Part shown: piece by piece, positions 44,425-53,475 of the stretch
Numbering within the stretch: position 1 is the first letter of the stretch
Layout of the letters: each line of letters begins with the position of its first letter
NCBI RefSeq assembly: GCF_003233655.1
Contig: NZ_CP029829.1
Coordinates: 1,436,978-1,500,977, forward strand
Direction: 5' to 3'
From: Azospirillum ramasamyi
GTDB lineage: Bacteria > Pseudomonadota > Alphaproteobacteria > Azospirillales > Azospirillaceae
Length of the DNA stretch: 64,000 nt
Notes under the pieces: model-generated
The model's input: the letters and a program-made list of their open reading frames with translations, nothing else
The model's database searches: none
What the model was told of the DNA's origin: nothing
Translations under genes and position numbers: made by a program

Positions 44425-45222
44425 ATGAACGAACGTCAGGATACCGGCAGCATGACGGTGGAACGCCAGGGCCGCGTCATGGTGCTGACCATGAGCGACT
44501 CCGACACCCGCAACGCGCTCGGCCTGCGGATGATGGCAGCCGGCCGCGATGCGCTGGACGAGGCGGCGCATGATCCCCACATCGGCGCCATCGTGCTGAC
44601 CGGGGCCGGCGGTGCCTTCAGCTCGGGCGGGCATCTGAACAACCTCTATCATCACGGCAGCCGCTCGCGGTCGGAGAACCGGGACGGGATCGAGCGCTTC
44701 CACGGCTGGGTCCGCGCCATGCGCGAATGCCCGAAACCGATCGTCGCCGCGGTGGAAGGACCGGCCGCCGGCGCCGGATTCTCGCTGGCGCTGGCCTGCG
44801 ACCTGATCGTCGCGGCGGAGAACGCGCAGTTCCTGACCGCCTACGTCAAGGTCGGGCTGACGGCGGACGGCGGCGCCTCGGCCTCGCTGGCCCGCGCCCT
44901 GCCGCCGCAGCTTTATGCGGAGCTGATGCTGACCGGCGGCCCGGTGAATGCCGCCCGCTTGCATGCCGCCGGCGTCGTCAACCGCGTCACGGCGCCGGGA
45001 CAGGCGCTGTCGGAGGCGGTCGCCTGGGCACAAACCATCGCCGAGGGTCCGAGCGGCGCCATGGGCCGCGCCAAGAAGCTGATGGAACTGGCCTATGGCA
45101 GCTTCGCCACCCAGCTTGCCCGCGAAAGCGACCTGTTCGTCGAAGCCCTGCATCATGGCGAAGCGAAGGAAGGCATCACCGCCTTCTTCGAAAAGCGCCC
45201 GCCGGTGTTCCACAGGCGCTGA
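44425..45222 (+). CDS. Enoyl-CoA hydratase/isomerase family protein
   Basis: The 265-residue crotonase-fold protein acts on acyl-CoA thioesters. The oxyanion-hole segments are GAGGAFSSGGHLNNLY and AAVEGPAAGAGFSLALACDL. The family position for the first catalytic Glu is not clearly kept (ASASLARALPPQ), so hydration versus isomerisation cannot be told. The ATG at 44425 is chosen because GGGGAAG precedes it and the crotonase fold starts at once; a longer frame from 44212 runs over the divergent rhomboid gene's promoter. Confidence 0.88.
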   Translation: MNERQDTGSMTVERQGRVMVLTMSDSDTRNALGLRMMAAGRDALDEAAHDPHIGAIVLTGAGGAFSSGGHLNNLYHHGSRSRSENRDGIERFHGWVRAMRECPKPIVAAVEGPAAGAGFSLALACDLIVAAENAQFLTAYVKVGLTADGGASASLARALPPQLYAELMLTGGPVNAARLHAAGVVNRVTAPGQALSEAVAWAQTIAEGPSGAMGRAKKLMELAYGSFATQLARESDLFVEALHHGEAKEGITAFFEKRPPVFHRR

Positions 45223-45244
45223 CGGGGCCGGCTGGCCGGCGTTG

Positions 45245-46723
45245 TCAGCGGACCAGGACGTGCGCCGCCTCCTTTGTCCGTTCGACCGCTCCGGCCACCT
45301 GATTGACCGCTGTCGAGATCGCCGCGATGTTCGACGTCACCGTCGCCACGGCGGCCGACGCGGTCTGCATGTTGGCCGACATGTTCCGGGTGACGGCGCT
45401 CTGCTCCTCGACCGCAGAGGCGGTGCCGGTCACATGCTCCCGCACGACAGCCACGGCCTCGCGGATGGCGTTCAGCGCGCTGGCGACTTCGGTCGAGGTC
45501 GACTGGATACCCTCGATCTCCGCCGATATCTGCTCGGTCGCCTTGCCGGCTTGGTTGGCAAGGTTCTTCACCTCCGACGCCACGACGGCGAAGCCCTTGC
45601 CGGCTTCTCCAGCGCGTGCCGCTTCGATGGTGGCGTTCAGCGCAAGCAGGTTGATCTGGCCGGCGATGGAGTTGATCAGCCCGACGATGCCGTTCATCGC
45701 CTGGGCGGCGGCAGCCAACCGGTCGGTGCTTTCCCCCACCGCGACGGTACGGTCGAAGGCGCCGTCGGTTGCGGTACGGGCGCGGGTCATACTCTGCGAA
45801 ATCTCGCCGATCGAGGCGACGAGTTCTTCCGCGCTGGCGGCCACCGCCTGGACGCTGGCGGACGTCGAACCGGCGGCGGCATTGGCGGAGCCCGCCTCCC
45901 CCAGCGACAGGTGAAGCGCCTGATCGACCTCGCTGAAATTCTTGTCGATCATCACCTTCAGATTGTTCAGGAGGGCAACCTGGGCAGTGACGTCCACCGC
46001 GAACTTCACGATCTTCGTCACCTGCCCCTTTCCGTCGAAGATCGGGTTGTAGGCTCCTTCGATCCAGACCGGATTGCCGGACTTGCCGACGCGCTTGTAT
46101 TGCGCAGCCTGGAACTCGCCGCGGCGAAGCGTATCCCAGAAGCGGGCATAGTCGGCGCTGTTACGCTGGGCAGGTTCGACGAACATGCTGTGATGCTTGC
46201 CGACCACCTCATCCCGGCTATAGCCCATCACCTTCAGGAAATTGTCGTTGGCCTTGGTGATAGTGCCATCCGTGGTGAACTCGATCACCGCCTGCGATCG
46301 GCTGATCGCCACCATCTGCGCCGCATAGTCGAGATTCTCCAGCCGCTCCTTGGCGTCAGCCCATTCGACGACGAAGCCGATGCGCTGCCCGTTTTCGGTC
46401 AGTGGCGTGACCAGCAGGTCGAACTGATGGCCGCCGACCTTGATGGTGGCGCTGTACGGCTTCGTCAGGGTGGCCAGCAACCGGCGCTGGTGGTCGGGGT
46501 TCTTGTGGAACACGTCGATGTTGCTGCCGATCAGCCGGTTCACGTCCAGCCGGGGCAAATCCTTGCGCAGGTCGCCTTCCGCTTCGCGCAGGAGCGAGAC
46601 CACGGCGGGATTGACGTGAACGATCGTCAGATCCACGTCGGCCACCATCACTTTCGCCCGCAGAGCATCGAGCGCCGACAACCTCCGCGCCAGACTCCGG
46701 TTGATTTTCCCCCGTCCGAACAT
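45245..46723 (-). CDS. Soluble PAS-PAS methyl-accepting chemotaxis protein
   Basis: The 492-residue protein has two N-terminal PAS domains (about residues 18-125 and 135-250; [40 protein letters not shown]). A methyl-accepting signalling domain follows, with the conserved hairpin tip [20 protein letters not shown] and [20 protein letters not shown]. No membrane segment is seen, so it senses an intracellular cue such as redox state. The domain order is common in Azospirillum chemoreceptors for energy taxis. Its gene converges with the enoyl-CoA hydratase gene. Confidence 0.93.
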   Translation of the reverse strand: MFGRGKINRSLARRLSALDALRAKVMVADVDLTIVHVNPAVVSLLREAEGDLRKDLPRLDVNRLIGSNIDVFHKNPDHQRRLLATLTKPYSATIKVGGHQFDLLVTPLTENGQRIGFVVEWADAKERLENLDYAAQMVAISRSQAVIEFTTDGTITKANDNFLKVMGYSRDEVVGKHHSMFVEPAQRNSADYARFWDTLRRGEFQAAQYKRVGKSGNPVWIEGAYNPIFDGKGQVTKIVKFAVDVTAQVALLNNLKVMIDKNFSEVDQALHLSLGEAGSANAAAGSTSASVQAVAASAEELVASIGEISQSMTRARTATDGAFDRTVAVGESTDRLAAAAQAMNGIVGLINSIAGQINLLALNATIEAARAGEAGKGFAVVASEVKNLANQAGKATEQISAEIEGIQSTSTEVASALNAIREAVAVVREHVTGTASAVEEQSAVTRNMSANMQTASAAVATVTSNIAAISTAVNQVAGAVERTKEAAHVLVR

Positions 46724-47077
46724 CGACCGCCCCAGTTCAGTTCAACTATCCGGAGCCAATGATACATACCAATGGATATGGCTCTATTAGGGAAACCCCG
46801 AAACAGGTCACTATTCTGTAAAGACCATAAACCAATGTTTCGATGAACTCCCATGGACTTTGACTGGAAACGCCCTTCAACGTTGCACGCTTTGACGGAG
46901 GACTACCGTTGCAAGCGAACGCCAGCGAACTATGAATTTCTTACTTTGCAAACGGCGCTTCATTGCTTTGAGCGGCAACGCAGCCACGCGATACCCCGCC
47001 ACAATAGGCACAAGCTCAGGTTCCGCTTGGTGTTGCCGGGCCGGCAGGGAAATGTTCCGAACGGCGCCCGAAAGGAG
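46724..47077. other. AT-richer intergenic region before the 32-residue candidate gene
   Basis: The sequence is noticeably lower in GC than the window average. A 107-residue frame starts at 46853, but its first 75 residues do not look protein-like. Promoters for the chemoreceptor gene and for the downstream small gene probably lie here. Confidence 0.4.
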
Positions 47078-47176
47078 GTGACGCGAGTAAGGAAGTTCCT
47101 GAAGTGGCTCGACCGCTTCTGGTTCAAGTTGAAGATCGAGTTGGAAACCGGCTTCAACAAGCACCGGGATCGCTAG
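47078..47176 (+). CDS. Candidate 32-residue amphipathic peptide
   Basis: From the GTG at 47078 the product is VTRVRKFLKWLDRFWFKLKI followed by ELETGFNKHRDR, a strongly amphipathic basic/aromatic helix. The exact anti-Shine-Dalgarno complement AAAGGAGGTGA (47071-47081) overlaps the start, and a strong hairpin lies 10 bp past the stop. Codon third positions shift to G/C here, unlike upstream. The overlap of SD and GTG is unusual, so translation may start further upstream in the same frame. No family is recognised. Confidence 0.4.
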   Translation: MTRVRKFLKWLDRFWFKLKIELETGFNKHRDR

Positions 47177-47185
47177 GAGCCGACG

Positions 47186-47211
47186 GGCGGGGCCGGAAAA
47201 CCGGCTCCGCC
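47186..47211 (+). terminator. GC-rich hairpin after the 32-residue frame
   Basis: GGCGGGGCCGG, loop AAAA, CCGGCTCCGCC: an 11-bp stem with one G-U pair and a stable loop, 10 bp after the TAG. No U-tract, but the position suggests a transcript end. Confidence 0.55.
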
Positions 47212-47377
47212 TTCAGGATGGAAACTCGCGTCACCTCCCGCCCACAAAGCTACCATGCCCGCCGTGGAGTCCAAGGAGACAGAAGGACGGCGCGCCACCC
47301 CCCGGATTGCAGCGGCGTCGGATAAAGCCACCGGAAAGGGATGTTCCCGGACGAAGCCGTCGTCATGCGTTCGTGTG

Positions 47378-47407
47378 TTGATGTCCGGTATGGCAAGGTT
47401 GTATAAA
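47378..47407 (+). promoter_or_regulatory. Sigma-70-type promoter of dprA with flanking inverted repeat
   Basis: TTGATG (47378-47383) and TATAAA (47402-47407) are separated by 18 bp. Transcription would begin near 47414, only about 2 bases before the dprA ATG at 47416. CCGGTA (47385-47390) and TACCGG (47409-47414) form an inverted repeat across the -10 region. Confidence 0.5.
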
Positions 47408-47415
47408 CTACCGGA

Positions 47416-48552
47416 ATGACACAACCGCGCCGCACCTTGTCCGATGCCGAACGGCTCGACTGGATCCGCCTCATCCGCACCGAGAATGTGGGGCCGATCA
47501 CCTTTCACCGCCTGCTGGAGCAGTTCGGCAGTGCCCGTGCGGCGCTTGACGCCCTACCCGATCTGGCGCGGCGCGGCGGGCGGACCAAGCCGTTGCGCGT
47601 CGCCTCCAAGGCGGAGGCGGAGCGGGAAATGCAGGCGAACCGCCGCTTCGGCGCCCGCCTGATCTGCGCCTGCGAGCCGGACTACCCGGAACCGCTGGCC
47701 GCGGTCGACGACGCGCCGCCGGTGGTGTCGGTGGCGGGTCATGCCCATCTGCTGACGCGGCGCGCGGTCGCCATCGTGGGCGCCCTCAACGCCTCGCTGA
47801 ACGCCAAGAAATTCGCCGAGTCGCTGGCGCGGGAGCTTGGTGCGGCCGGGCTGCTGGTCGTTTCCGGCCTTGCCCGCGGCATCGACACCGCGGCCCATGC
47901 CGGGTCGATCGCCAGCGGCACCGCCGCGGTGCTGGCGGGCGGCATCGACGTGGTGTATCCGCCGGAGAATGAGGGACTCTATCGCGACATCGTGGCACAG
48001 GGCGTGGTGGTGGCGGAAAGCGCCATCGGCACCCAGCCGCAGGCTCGCCATTTTCCCCGCCGCAACCGCCTGATCTCCGGCCTGTCGCTGGGCGTGCTGG
48101 TGGTGGAGGCGGCGTTGCGCTCCGGCTCGCTCATCACCGCGCGGATGGCGCTGGAACAGGGGCGGGAGGTGATGGCGGTTCCCGGCTCCCCGCTCGACCC
48201 GCGCTGCCACGGCACCAACAATCTGCTGCGCCAGGGGGCGACACTGGTGGAACGGGCCGACGACGTGCTGCGCGCCATCGAGAACCTGCGTCCGCCGACG
48301 CTGGCGGAACGGCCGCGCGACCTGTTCAGCGCCGCCGGACCGGTCCCCGGCCCCAGAGCGGAAGCGGAGGAATCCGACCTTGCCGAGGCACGCGCCCTGG
48401 TGCTGGAAAACTTGGCCCCCTCTCCCGTCACCATTGACGAACTGGTCCGCGGGTGCCAATTGTCCGCTCCGGTGGTGCTGACCGTGGTTCTGGAGCTTGA
48501 GCTTGCCGGCCGAGTCCAGCGTCTTCCCGGTCATCAGGTTTCTCTCGCCTGA
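47416..48552 (+). CDS. dprA: DNA-processing protein DprA
   Basis: DprA binds incoming single-stranded DNA and loads RecA during natural transformation, and is conserved in non-competent bacteria too. The 378-residue protein has an N-terminal SAM-like part (WIRLIRTENVGPITFHRLLE), the Rossmann core with VSGLARGIDTAAHAGSI and VLAGGIDVVYPPENEGLYRD, then SGLSLGVLVVEAALRSGSLI, and a C-terminal winged helix (APVVLTVVLELELAGRVQRL). The usual G-S-R sequence in the first glycine motif is AIVGALNAS. It is followed 46 bp later by topA, a common pair in Alphaproteobacteria. Confidence 0.95.
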   Translation: MTQPRRTLSDAERLDWIRLIRTENVGPITFHRLLEQFGSARAALDALPDLARRGGRTKPLRVASKAEAEREMQANRRFGARLICACEPDYPEPLAAVDDAPPVVSVAGHAHLLTRRAVAIVGALNASLNAKKFAESLARELGAAGLLVVSGLARGIDTAAHAGSIASGTAAVLAGGIDVVYPPENEGLYRDIVAQGVVVAESAIGTQPQARHFPRRNRLISGLSLGVLVVEAALRSGSLITARMALEQGREVMAVPGSPLDPRCHGTNNLLRQGATLVERADDVLRAIENLRPPTLAERPRDLFSAAGPVPGPRAEAEESDLAEARALVLENLAPSPVTIDELVRGCQLSAPVVLTVVLELELAGRVQRLPGHQVSLA

Positions 48553-48598
48553 TCGGCATCGCCGTGATTTGGGTGGGCATACGCGAAGGGCTGGTTTC

Positions 48599-51397
48599 TT
48601 GCCGGGCAGCAACGTCGTCATCGTCGAATCGCCGGCCAAGGCGAAGACCATCAACAAGTATCTGGGTGATGACTACACCGTCATCGCCAGCTTCGGCCAT
48701 GTCCGCGACCTTCCGGCGCGGGACGGTTCGGTGCGCCCGGATGAAGACTTCGCGATGGAATGGGAGCTGGGCGACCGCTCAAAGCGCCACATCGACGAGA
48801 TCGCCAAGGCTGTGAAGTCGGCCGACCGCGTCTATCTCGCAACCGACCCGGATCGCGAGGGGGAAGCCATCGCCTGGCACCTGTCAGAACTGCTGCGCGA
48901 AAAGCACCTGACCGACAACCGCGACGTCCAGCGCATCACCTTCAACGAGATCACCAAGAGCGCGGTGCAGGCCGCCATCGCCAACCCGCGCGATGTGTCC
49001 CGCGAACTGGTCGACGCCTATCTGGCGCGCCGGGCGCTGGACTATCTGGTCGGCTTCACCCTGTCGCCGGTGCTGTGGCGCAAGCTGCCGGGCTCCAAGT
49101 CGGCCGGCCGCGTGCAGTCGGTGGCGCTGCGCCTGATCTGCGAGCGCGAGTCGGAGATCGAGGTCTTCAAGCCGCAGGAATACTGGTCGATCGCGGTGGG
49201 CTTCACCACGCCGGCCGGCTCCTCCTTCACCGCGTCGCTGACCCAGCTGGACGGCAAGCGGCTCGACAAGTTCGGCCTGCCCAACCGCGAGGCGGCCGAA
49301 GCCGCCGTGGCGAAGATCCGCCCGCAGGCCTTCACCGTCTCGACGGTGGAGCGCAAGCAGAGCCGCCGCAACCCGTCGCCGCCCTTCACCACCTCCACCC
49401 TGCAGCAGGAGGCCTCGCGCAAGCTGGGCTTCGGCGCCACCCGCACCATGCGCACGGCGCAGCGGCTGTATGAGGGCGTGGACATCGGCGGCGAGACGGT
49501 CGGCCTCATCACCTATATGCGAACCGACGGCGTCAGCCTGTCGCAGGAGGCCATCGACGGCGCCCGCAGCCTGATCGGCAGCCAGTATGGCGAGCGCTAC
49601 GTCCCGGCCCAGCCGCGGGTCTACAAGACCGCCGCCAAGAACGCCCAGGAGGCCCACGAGGCCATCCGGCCGACCGACCTGCAGCGCCGGCCGGATACGG
49701 TCTCCGCCTATCTGGAAGGCGACGAGCTGCGGCTCTATGAGCTGATCTGGAAGCGTACGCTGGCGAGCCAGATGGAAAGCGCCGTGCTGGATCAGGTGGC
49801 GGTGGACATCGCCAGCCCGTCGAAGGACGTGGTTCTGCGCGCCACCGGCTCCATCGTCGTGTTCGACGGCTTCCTGAAGGTCTACCAGGAAGACCGCGAC
49901 GACGCGGCCGAGGACGACCAGCAGGAGCGCCGCCTGCCCGCCATGGACCAGGGCGACGCCCTCGACCGCGGCGACATCAACCCGGAACAGCATTTCACCC
50001 AGCCGCCGCCGCGCTATTCCGAAGCCAGCCTCGTCAAGAAGCTGGAGGAGCTGGGGATCGGCCGGCCGTCGACCTATGCGTCGATCCTCCAGGTTCTGCA
50101 GGACCGCAATTACGTCCGGCTGGACAAGCGGCGCTTCATCCCGGAGGACCGCGGCCGGCTGGTGACCGCATTCCTGGAGAACTTCTTCCACCGCTATGTG
50201 GAGTACAACTTCACGGCGGAGCTGGAGAACCAGCTGGACGAGATCTCCGACGGCAAGATCGACTGGAAGACCGTCCTGCGCGATTTCTGGACCGCCTTCG
50301 ACGCGGCGGTGAACGGCACCAAGGATCTGACGATCACCCAGGTGCTGACCACGCTCGACAACGAGTTGGGCGCCCATTTCTTCCCCGCCGCCACCGCCGA
50401 CGGCCATGACCCGCGCGTCTGCCCGGTCTGCCGCGAGGGCCGGCTGGGGCTGAAGCTGGGCAAGATGGGCGCCTTCATCGGCTGCTCGCGCTATCCCGAC
50501 TGCCGCTACACCCGGCCGCTGGCCGTCGCCAACGACGAGAACGGCGAGGCGCAGGACGGCCCGCGCGAGTTGGGCAACGACCCGGAGACCGGTCTGCCGG
50601 TGACGGTGCGCCGCGGCCCCTTCGGCGCCTACATCCAGCTGGGCCCGGCGCCGGCCGCCGCCGCCCCGCCGGAGGAGCCGCCCGCCGAGGAGCCCGCCGT
50701 CGACGGCAAGAAGCCGAAGGCGAAGAAAAAGAAGAAGGACGACACGCCGAAGCCCAAGCGGGTGTCGCTGCCCAAGGGCATGGCCGCGGCCGACGTCGAT
50801 CTCGACACCGCGCTGAAACTGCTGGCCCTGCCCCGCGCCATCGGCAACCACCCGGAAACCGGCGAGGAGATCAGCGCCGGCATCGGCCGCTTCGGTCCCT
50901 ACCTGAAGCATGGCAGCGTCTACAAGTCGCTGACGCCCGATGACGACGTGCTGACCATCGGCATCAACCGCGCCGTCGATCTGCTGGCCGGCGCGGCCAA
51001 GAAGGCGTCGGCCCCGGCCAAGACCCTGGGCGACCATCCGAAGACCGGCAAGCCGATCACCATGGGCTCCGGCCGCTTCGGTCCCTATGTGAAGCATGGC
51101 AGCGTCTATGCCTCGATCCCGAAGGGCACAGAGCCGGACAGCGTCACGCTGGAACAGGCGCTGGAACTGATCGAGGCCAAGGTCGCCAAGGACGCCGCCA
51201 AGAAGGGCAAGGCCCCGAAGGAGGCCGAGCCCGCCAAGGCCGAGGGCGCGGAGGCGGAGAAGCCCGCCAAGGCGAAAACCGCGGCAAAGACCGCGGCGAA
51301 GAAGCCCGCTGCCAAGAAGGCGACCAAGGCCAAGGCCGCCAAGGACGCTCCGGCGGAGGACGCCGCGCCGAAGAAGAAGACCGCCAAGGCATCGTGA
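48599..51397 (+). CDS. topA: DNA topoisomerase I
   Basis: TopA relaxes negative supercoils. The 932-residue protein starts with the Toprim domain (NVVIVESPAKAKTINKYLGD; DRVYLATDPDREGEAIAWHL) and has the active-site Tyr in VGLITYMRTDGVSLS. One Cys4 zinc motif is visible (CPVCREGRLGLKLGKMGAFI, GCSRYPDC). C-terminal repeats follow (GIGRFGPYLKHGSVYKSL and GSGRFGPYVKHGSVYASI), then a Lys/Ala-rich basic tail of about 75 residues. I chose a TTG start at 48599 with GAAGGG upstream because the Toprim fold begins at once. Confidence 0.95.
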   Translation: MPGSNVVIVESPAKAKTINKYLGDDYTVIASFGHVRDLPARDGSVRPDEDFAMEWELGDRSKRHIDEIAKAVKSADRVYLATDPDREGEAIAWHLSELLREKHLTDNRDVQRITFNEITKSAVQAAIANPRDVSRELVDAYLARRALDYLVGFTLSPVLWRKLPGSKSAGRVQSVALRLICERESEIEVFKPQEYWSIAVGFTTPAGSSFTASLTQLDGKRLDKFGLPNREAAEAAVAKIRPQAFTVSTVERKQSRRNPSPPFTTSTLQQEASRKLGFGATRTMRTAQRLYEGVDIGGETVGLITYMRTDGVSLSQEAIDGARSLIGSQYGERYVPAQPRVYKTAAKNAQEAHEAIRPTDLQRRPDTVSAYLEGDELRLYELIWKRTLASQMESAVLDQVAVDIASPSKDVVLRATGSIVVFDGFLKVYQEDRDDAAEDDQQERRLPAMDQGDALDRGDINPEQHFTQPPPRYSEASLVKKLEELGIGRPSTYASILQVLQDRNYVRLDKRRFIPEDRGRLVTAFLENFFHRYVEYNFTAELENQLDEISDGKIDWKTVLRDFWTAFDAAVNGTKDLTITQVLTTLDNELGAHFFPAATADGHDPRVCPVCREGRLGLKLGKMGAFIGCSRYPDCRYTRPLAVANDENGEAQDGPRELGNDPETGLPVTVRRGPFGAYIQLGPAPAAAAPPEEPPAEEPAVDGKKPKAKKKKKDDTPKPKRVSLPKGMAAADVDLDTALKLLALPRAIGNHPETGEEISAGIGRFGPYLKHGSVYKSLTPDDDVLTIGINRAVDLLAGAAKKASAPAKTLGDHPKTGKPITMGSGRFGPYVKHGSVYASIPKGTEPDSVTLEQALELIEAKVAKDAAKKGKAPKEAEPAKAEGAEAEKPAKAKTAAKTAAKKPAAKKATKAKAAKDAPAEDAAPKKKTAKAS

Positions 51398-51432
51398 CCG
51401 AGCGGAAGGCGCCGTGTGGCGGGGGCTGAGCA

Positions 51433-53247
51433 ATGGCGACCATCCGTGAAGCATTGCTCGCCGCCCTCGACCATCACGCCGCCGGCCGGCTCGATGCGGC
51501 GGCGACGCTCTACAGCCGCATCATCGAGGCGGATCACGGCCAAGCGGATGCCCACCATCTGCTCGGCGTCGCGTTGACGCAGATCGGGCGCGCGAGCGAT
51601 GCCGTCGCGCCCTTCCTGACGGCGATCCGTCTCGCGCCTGAACAGGCCTCCTTCCGGTCGAACGCCGGAAACGCCTTCAAGGCGCTCGGGCGGCAGGAGG
51701 ACGCGCGCGCCTGCTGCCGCATCGCCCTCGCCCTGGAACCCGGCCACCCGGATGCGCTGGGCAATCTCGCCGCCATGACCGCCGATCCGGCGGCGGCGCT
51801 GGCCATCGCCCGCCGCAGCCGCCGTCTGGAGCCTCTGAAGGAAGAGACGCCGTTCAATTGCGGCGTTCTGCTGCGCCGGCTCGGACGCGGGGTCGAGGCG
51901 CTGGACAGCTTTCGTGCCTGCCTGCTGCTTTCGCCCACCAATGCCGCGGCCCTTCACGCGGCAGCCGAACTGATGGAAGCGGAGCACCCGCACGAGGCGG
52001 CCCGCCTGTTCCGGCGGGTCGCCCGCCTGATTCCAGACTCCTTCGGAGCGGTCCTTCGCGCCGCGATGGCGCTGTCGCGATCCGGCGCGGTGGACGGCGC
52101 CATCGCCCTCCTCGACGGGTTGATCCGCGAAGTCCCGGATCTGGCGGAAGCCCACTTCAACCGCGCCGGCCTTCATCACGAATCGGGCAGCCTGGAGGCC
52201 GCGTCCGCAGGCTACCGCCGGACCCTCGCGCTGACACCGGGCGATGCCGAGGCATGGTACAGCCTCGCCTCCGTGGAAAAGGACCGGCACCGGATGGAGA
52301 CCGCGACCGGGGGATACCGCCGGGCGCTGGCCGTCGACCCGTCCCTCCAGGCGGCCCAACTCGATCTGCGCGCTGTGCTCGGCCGGCAGTTTCCCGCCTG
52401 GCATTTCACCATGCTGGCGGATCAGGCGCGCAATGCCGCCTATCTGCGCGCGATCGACGCGGCGGTGAAGCCCGGCATGATCGTTCTGGAGATCGGCACC
52501 GGTGCGGGGCTGCTCGCCCTGATGGCCGCGAGGGCCGGCGCCGCCCATGTCTACAGCTGCGAACTGTCGCGGCCGCTGGCGGAGCTGGCGCGCGCAATCG
52601 TCTCCGACAACGGCTTGTCGGACCGGATCACCATCATCAACAAGCGGTCGTCGGAACTGCGCGTCGGGGTCGATCTTCCCGAACCGGCCGATCTGCTGAT
52701 CTCCGAAATCCTCGACGCCGGACTGCTGGGCGAAGGAGCGGCGGCAAGCGTGGCCAAGGCCGCGCGCGCCCTGGTGAAGCCCGGCGCCGTGATCCTGCCG
52801 CGAGGCGCGGTCATCAAGGCGATGCCGATCGAATGCCCGGCCCTGCGCAGCGTGAACCCGGTCGGCACCATCGCCGGATTCGACCTGTCGCGGCTGGAGG
52901 CGTATCGCACCCTCTCCTACACGGTGCTGGCGTTGAACGATGTGCCGCACCGGCCGTTGGGGCCGCCGACCGATGTCTGCTGGATCGACCTGCGCAATCC
53001 GCCCGCGCATGGGCCGGTCGGGTCGGCCCGCCTCCCGATCGCCGCCGACGGTGCCCTGCACGCCATCGCCTTCTGGTTCGAACTGCACATCGACGACCGC
53101 ACGGTGCTGTCCACCGCCCCGGGAGCGGAGTCGCGGCATTGGCAACAGGCTCTGCAATTCCTGACGGGCGACCGGCCGGTTCGGGCCGGCGACGCGGTCG
53201 AGGCCCGCCTGAGCTACATCGCCGGACGCCTTCACTTCACGGTTTGA
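51433..53247 (+). CDS. TPR protein fused to a protein arginine methyltransferase-like domain
   Basis: The N-terminal half (about residues 1-310) is built of TPR repeats (LYSRIIEADHGQADAHHLLG, GNAFKALGRQEDARACCRIA, FNRAGLHHESGSLEAASAGY). From about residue 325 comes a class I SAM methyltransferase: motif I MIVLEIGTGAGLLALMAARA, the acidic end of strand 2 at YSCELS, and SEILDAGLLGEG, which matches the double-E loop of PRMT enzymes, especially the PRMT7 type. No membrane segment is seen. The target is unknown; TPRs suggest a protein partner. It starts 36 bp after topA. Confidence 0.82.
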   Translation: MATIREALLAALDHHAAGRLDAAATLYSRIIEADHGQADAHHLLGVALTQIGRASDAVAPFLTAIRLAPEQASFRSNAGNAFKALGRQEDARACCRIALALEPGHPDALGNLAAMTADPAAALAIARRSRRLEPLKEETPFNCGVLLRRLGRGVEALDSFRACLLLSPTNAAALHAAAELMEAEHPHEAARLFRRVARLIPDSFGAVLRAAMALSRSGAVDGAIALLDGLIREVPDLAEAHFNRAGLHHESGSLEAASAGYRRTLALTPGDAEAWYSLASVEKDRHRMETATGGYRRALAVDPSLQAAQLDLRAVLGRQFPAWHFTMLADQARNAAYLRAIDAAVKPGMIVLEIGTGAGLLALMAARAGAAHVYSCELSRPLAELARAIVSDNGLSDRITIINKRSSELRVGVDLPEPADLLISEILDAGLLGEGAAASVAKAARALVKPGAVILPRGAVIKAMPIECPALRSVNPVGTIAGFDLSRLEAYRTLSYTVLALNDVPHRPLGPPTDVCWIDLRNPPAHGPVGSARLPIAADGALHAIAFWFELHIDDRTVLSTAPGAESRHWQQALQFLTGDRPVRAGDAVEARLSYIAGRLHFTV

Positions 53248-53475
53248 CCGTGCCCACATGCATAGGACCGGCATCGAACCGGAGCGATTTTTTGCGTCTA
53301 TTTTTCCTATAAATTCGGTAGAGTTTTGATCGGTTATAGCGATTTTAGATGTTGAATTCGCCGGCCATCTGTCGTCTCATTCCCCCCGGCCCGCAGGTTC
53401 CCCGTGTTACCCGCAGGCCGGGCGCGTTAAGCTGCCGGCGCTGCTCAATCCAAGCAATACGGGAGGACAACGACC
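53248..53475. other. AT-rich gap upstream of the enoyl-CoA hydratase operon
   Basis: This 228-bp gap contains an AT-rich patch (53285-53355) including TTTTTGCGTCTATTTTTCC and TATAAATTCG, which fits a promoter for the operon that follows. GGAGGACAACG precedes the ATG at 53476. Confidence 0.45.

Noticed and set aside
46853-47077. Upstream part of a 107-residue frame leading into the 32-residue candidate
   Set aside because: The first 75 residues show no protein-like pattern and codon use is poor, so only the 3' part was kept as a candidate.
48884-51454. 856-residue minus-strand frame
   Set aside because: Antisense to topA; low-complexity Leu/Gly/Arg/Asp composition of a shadow frame.
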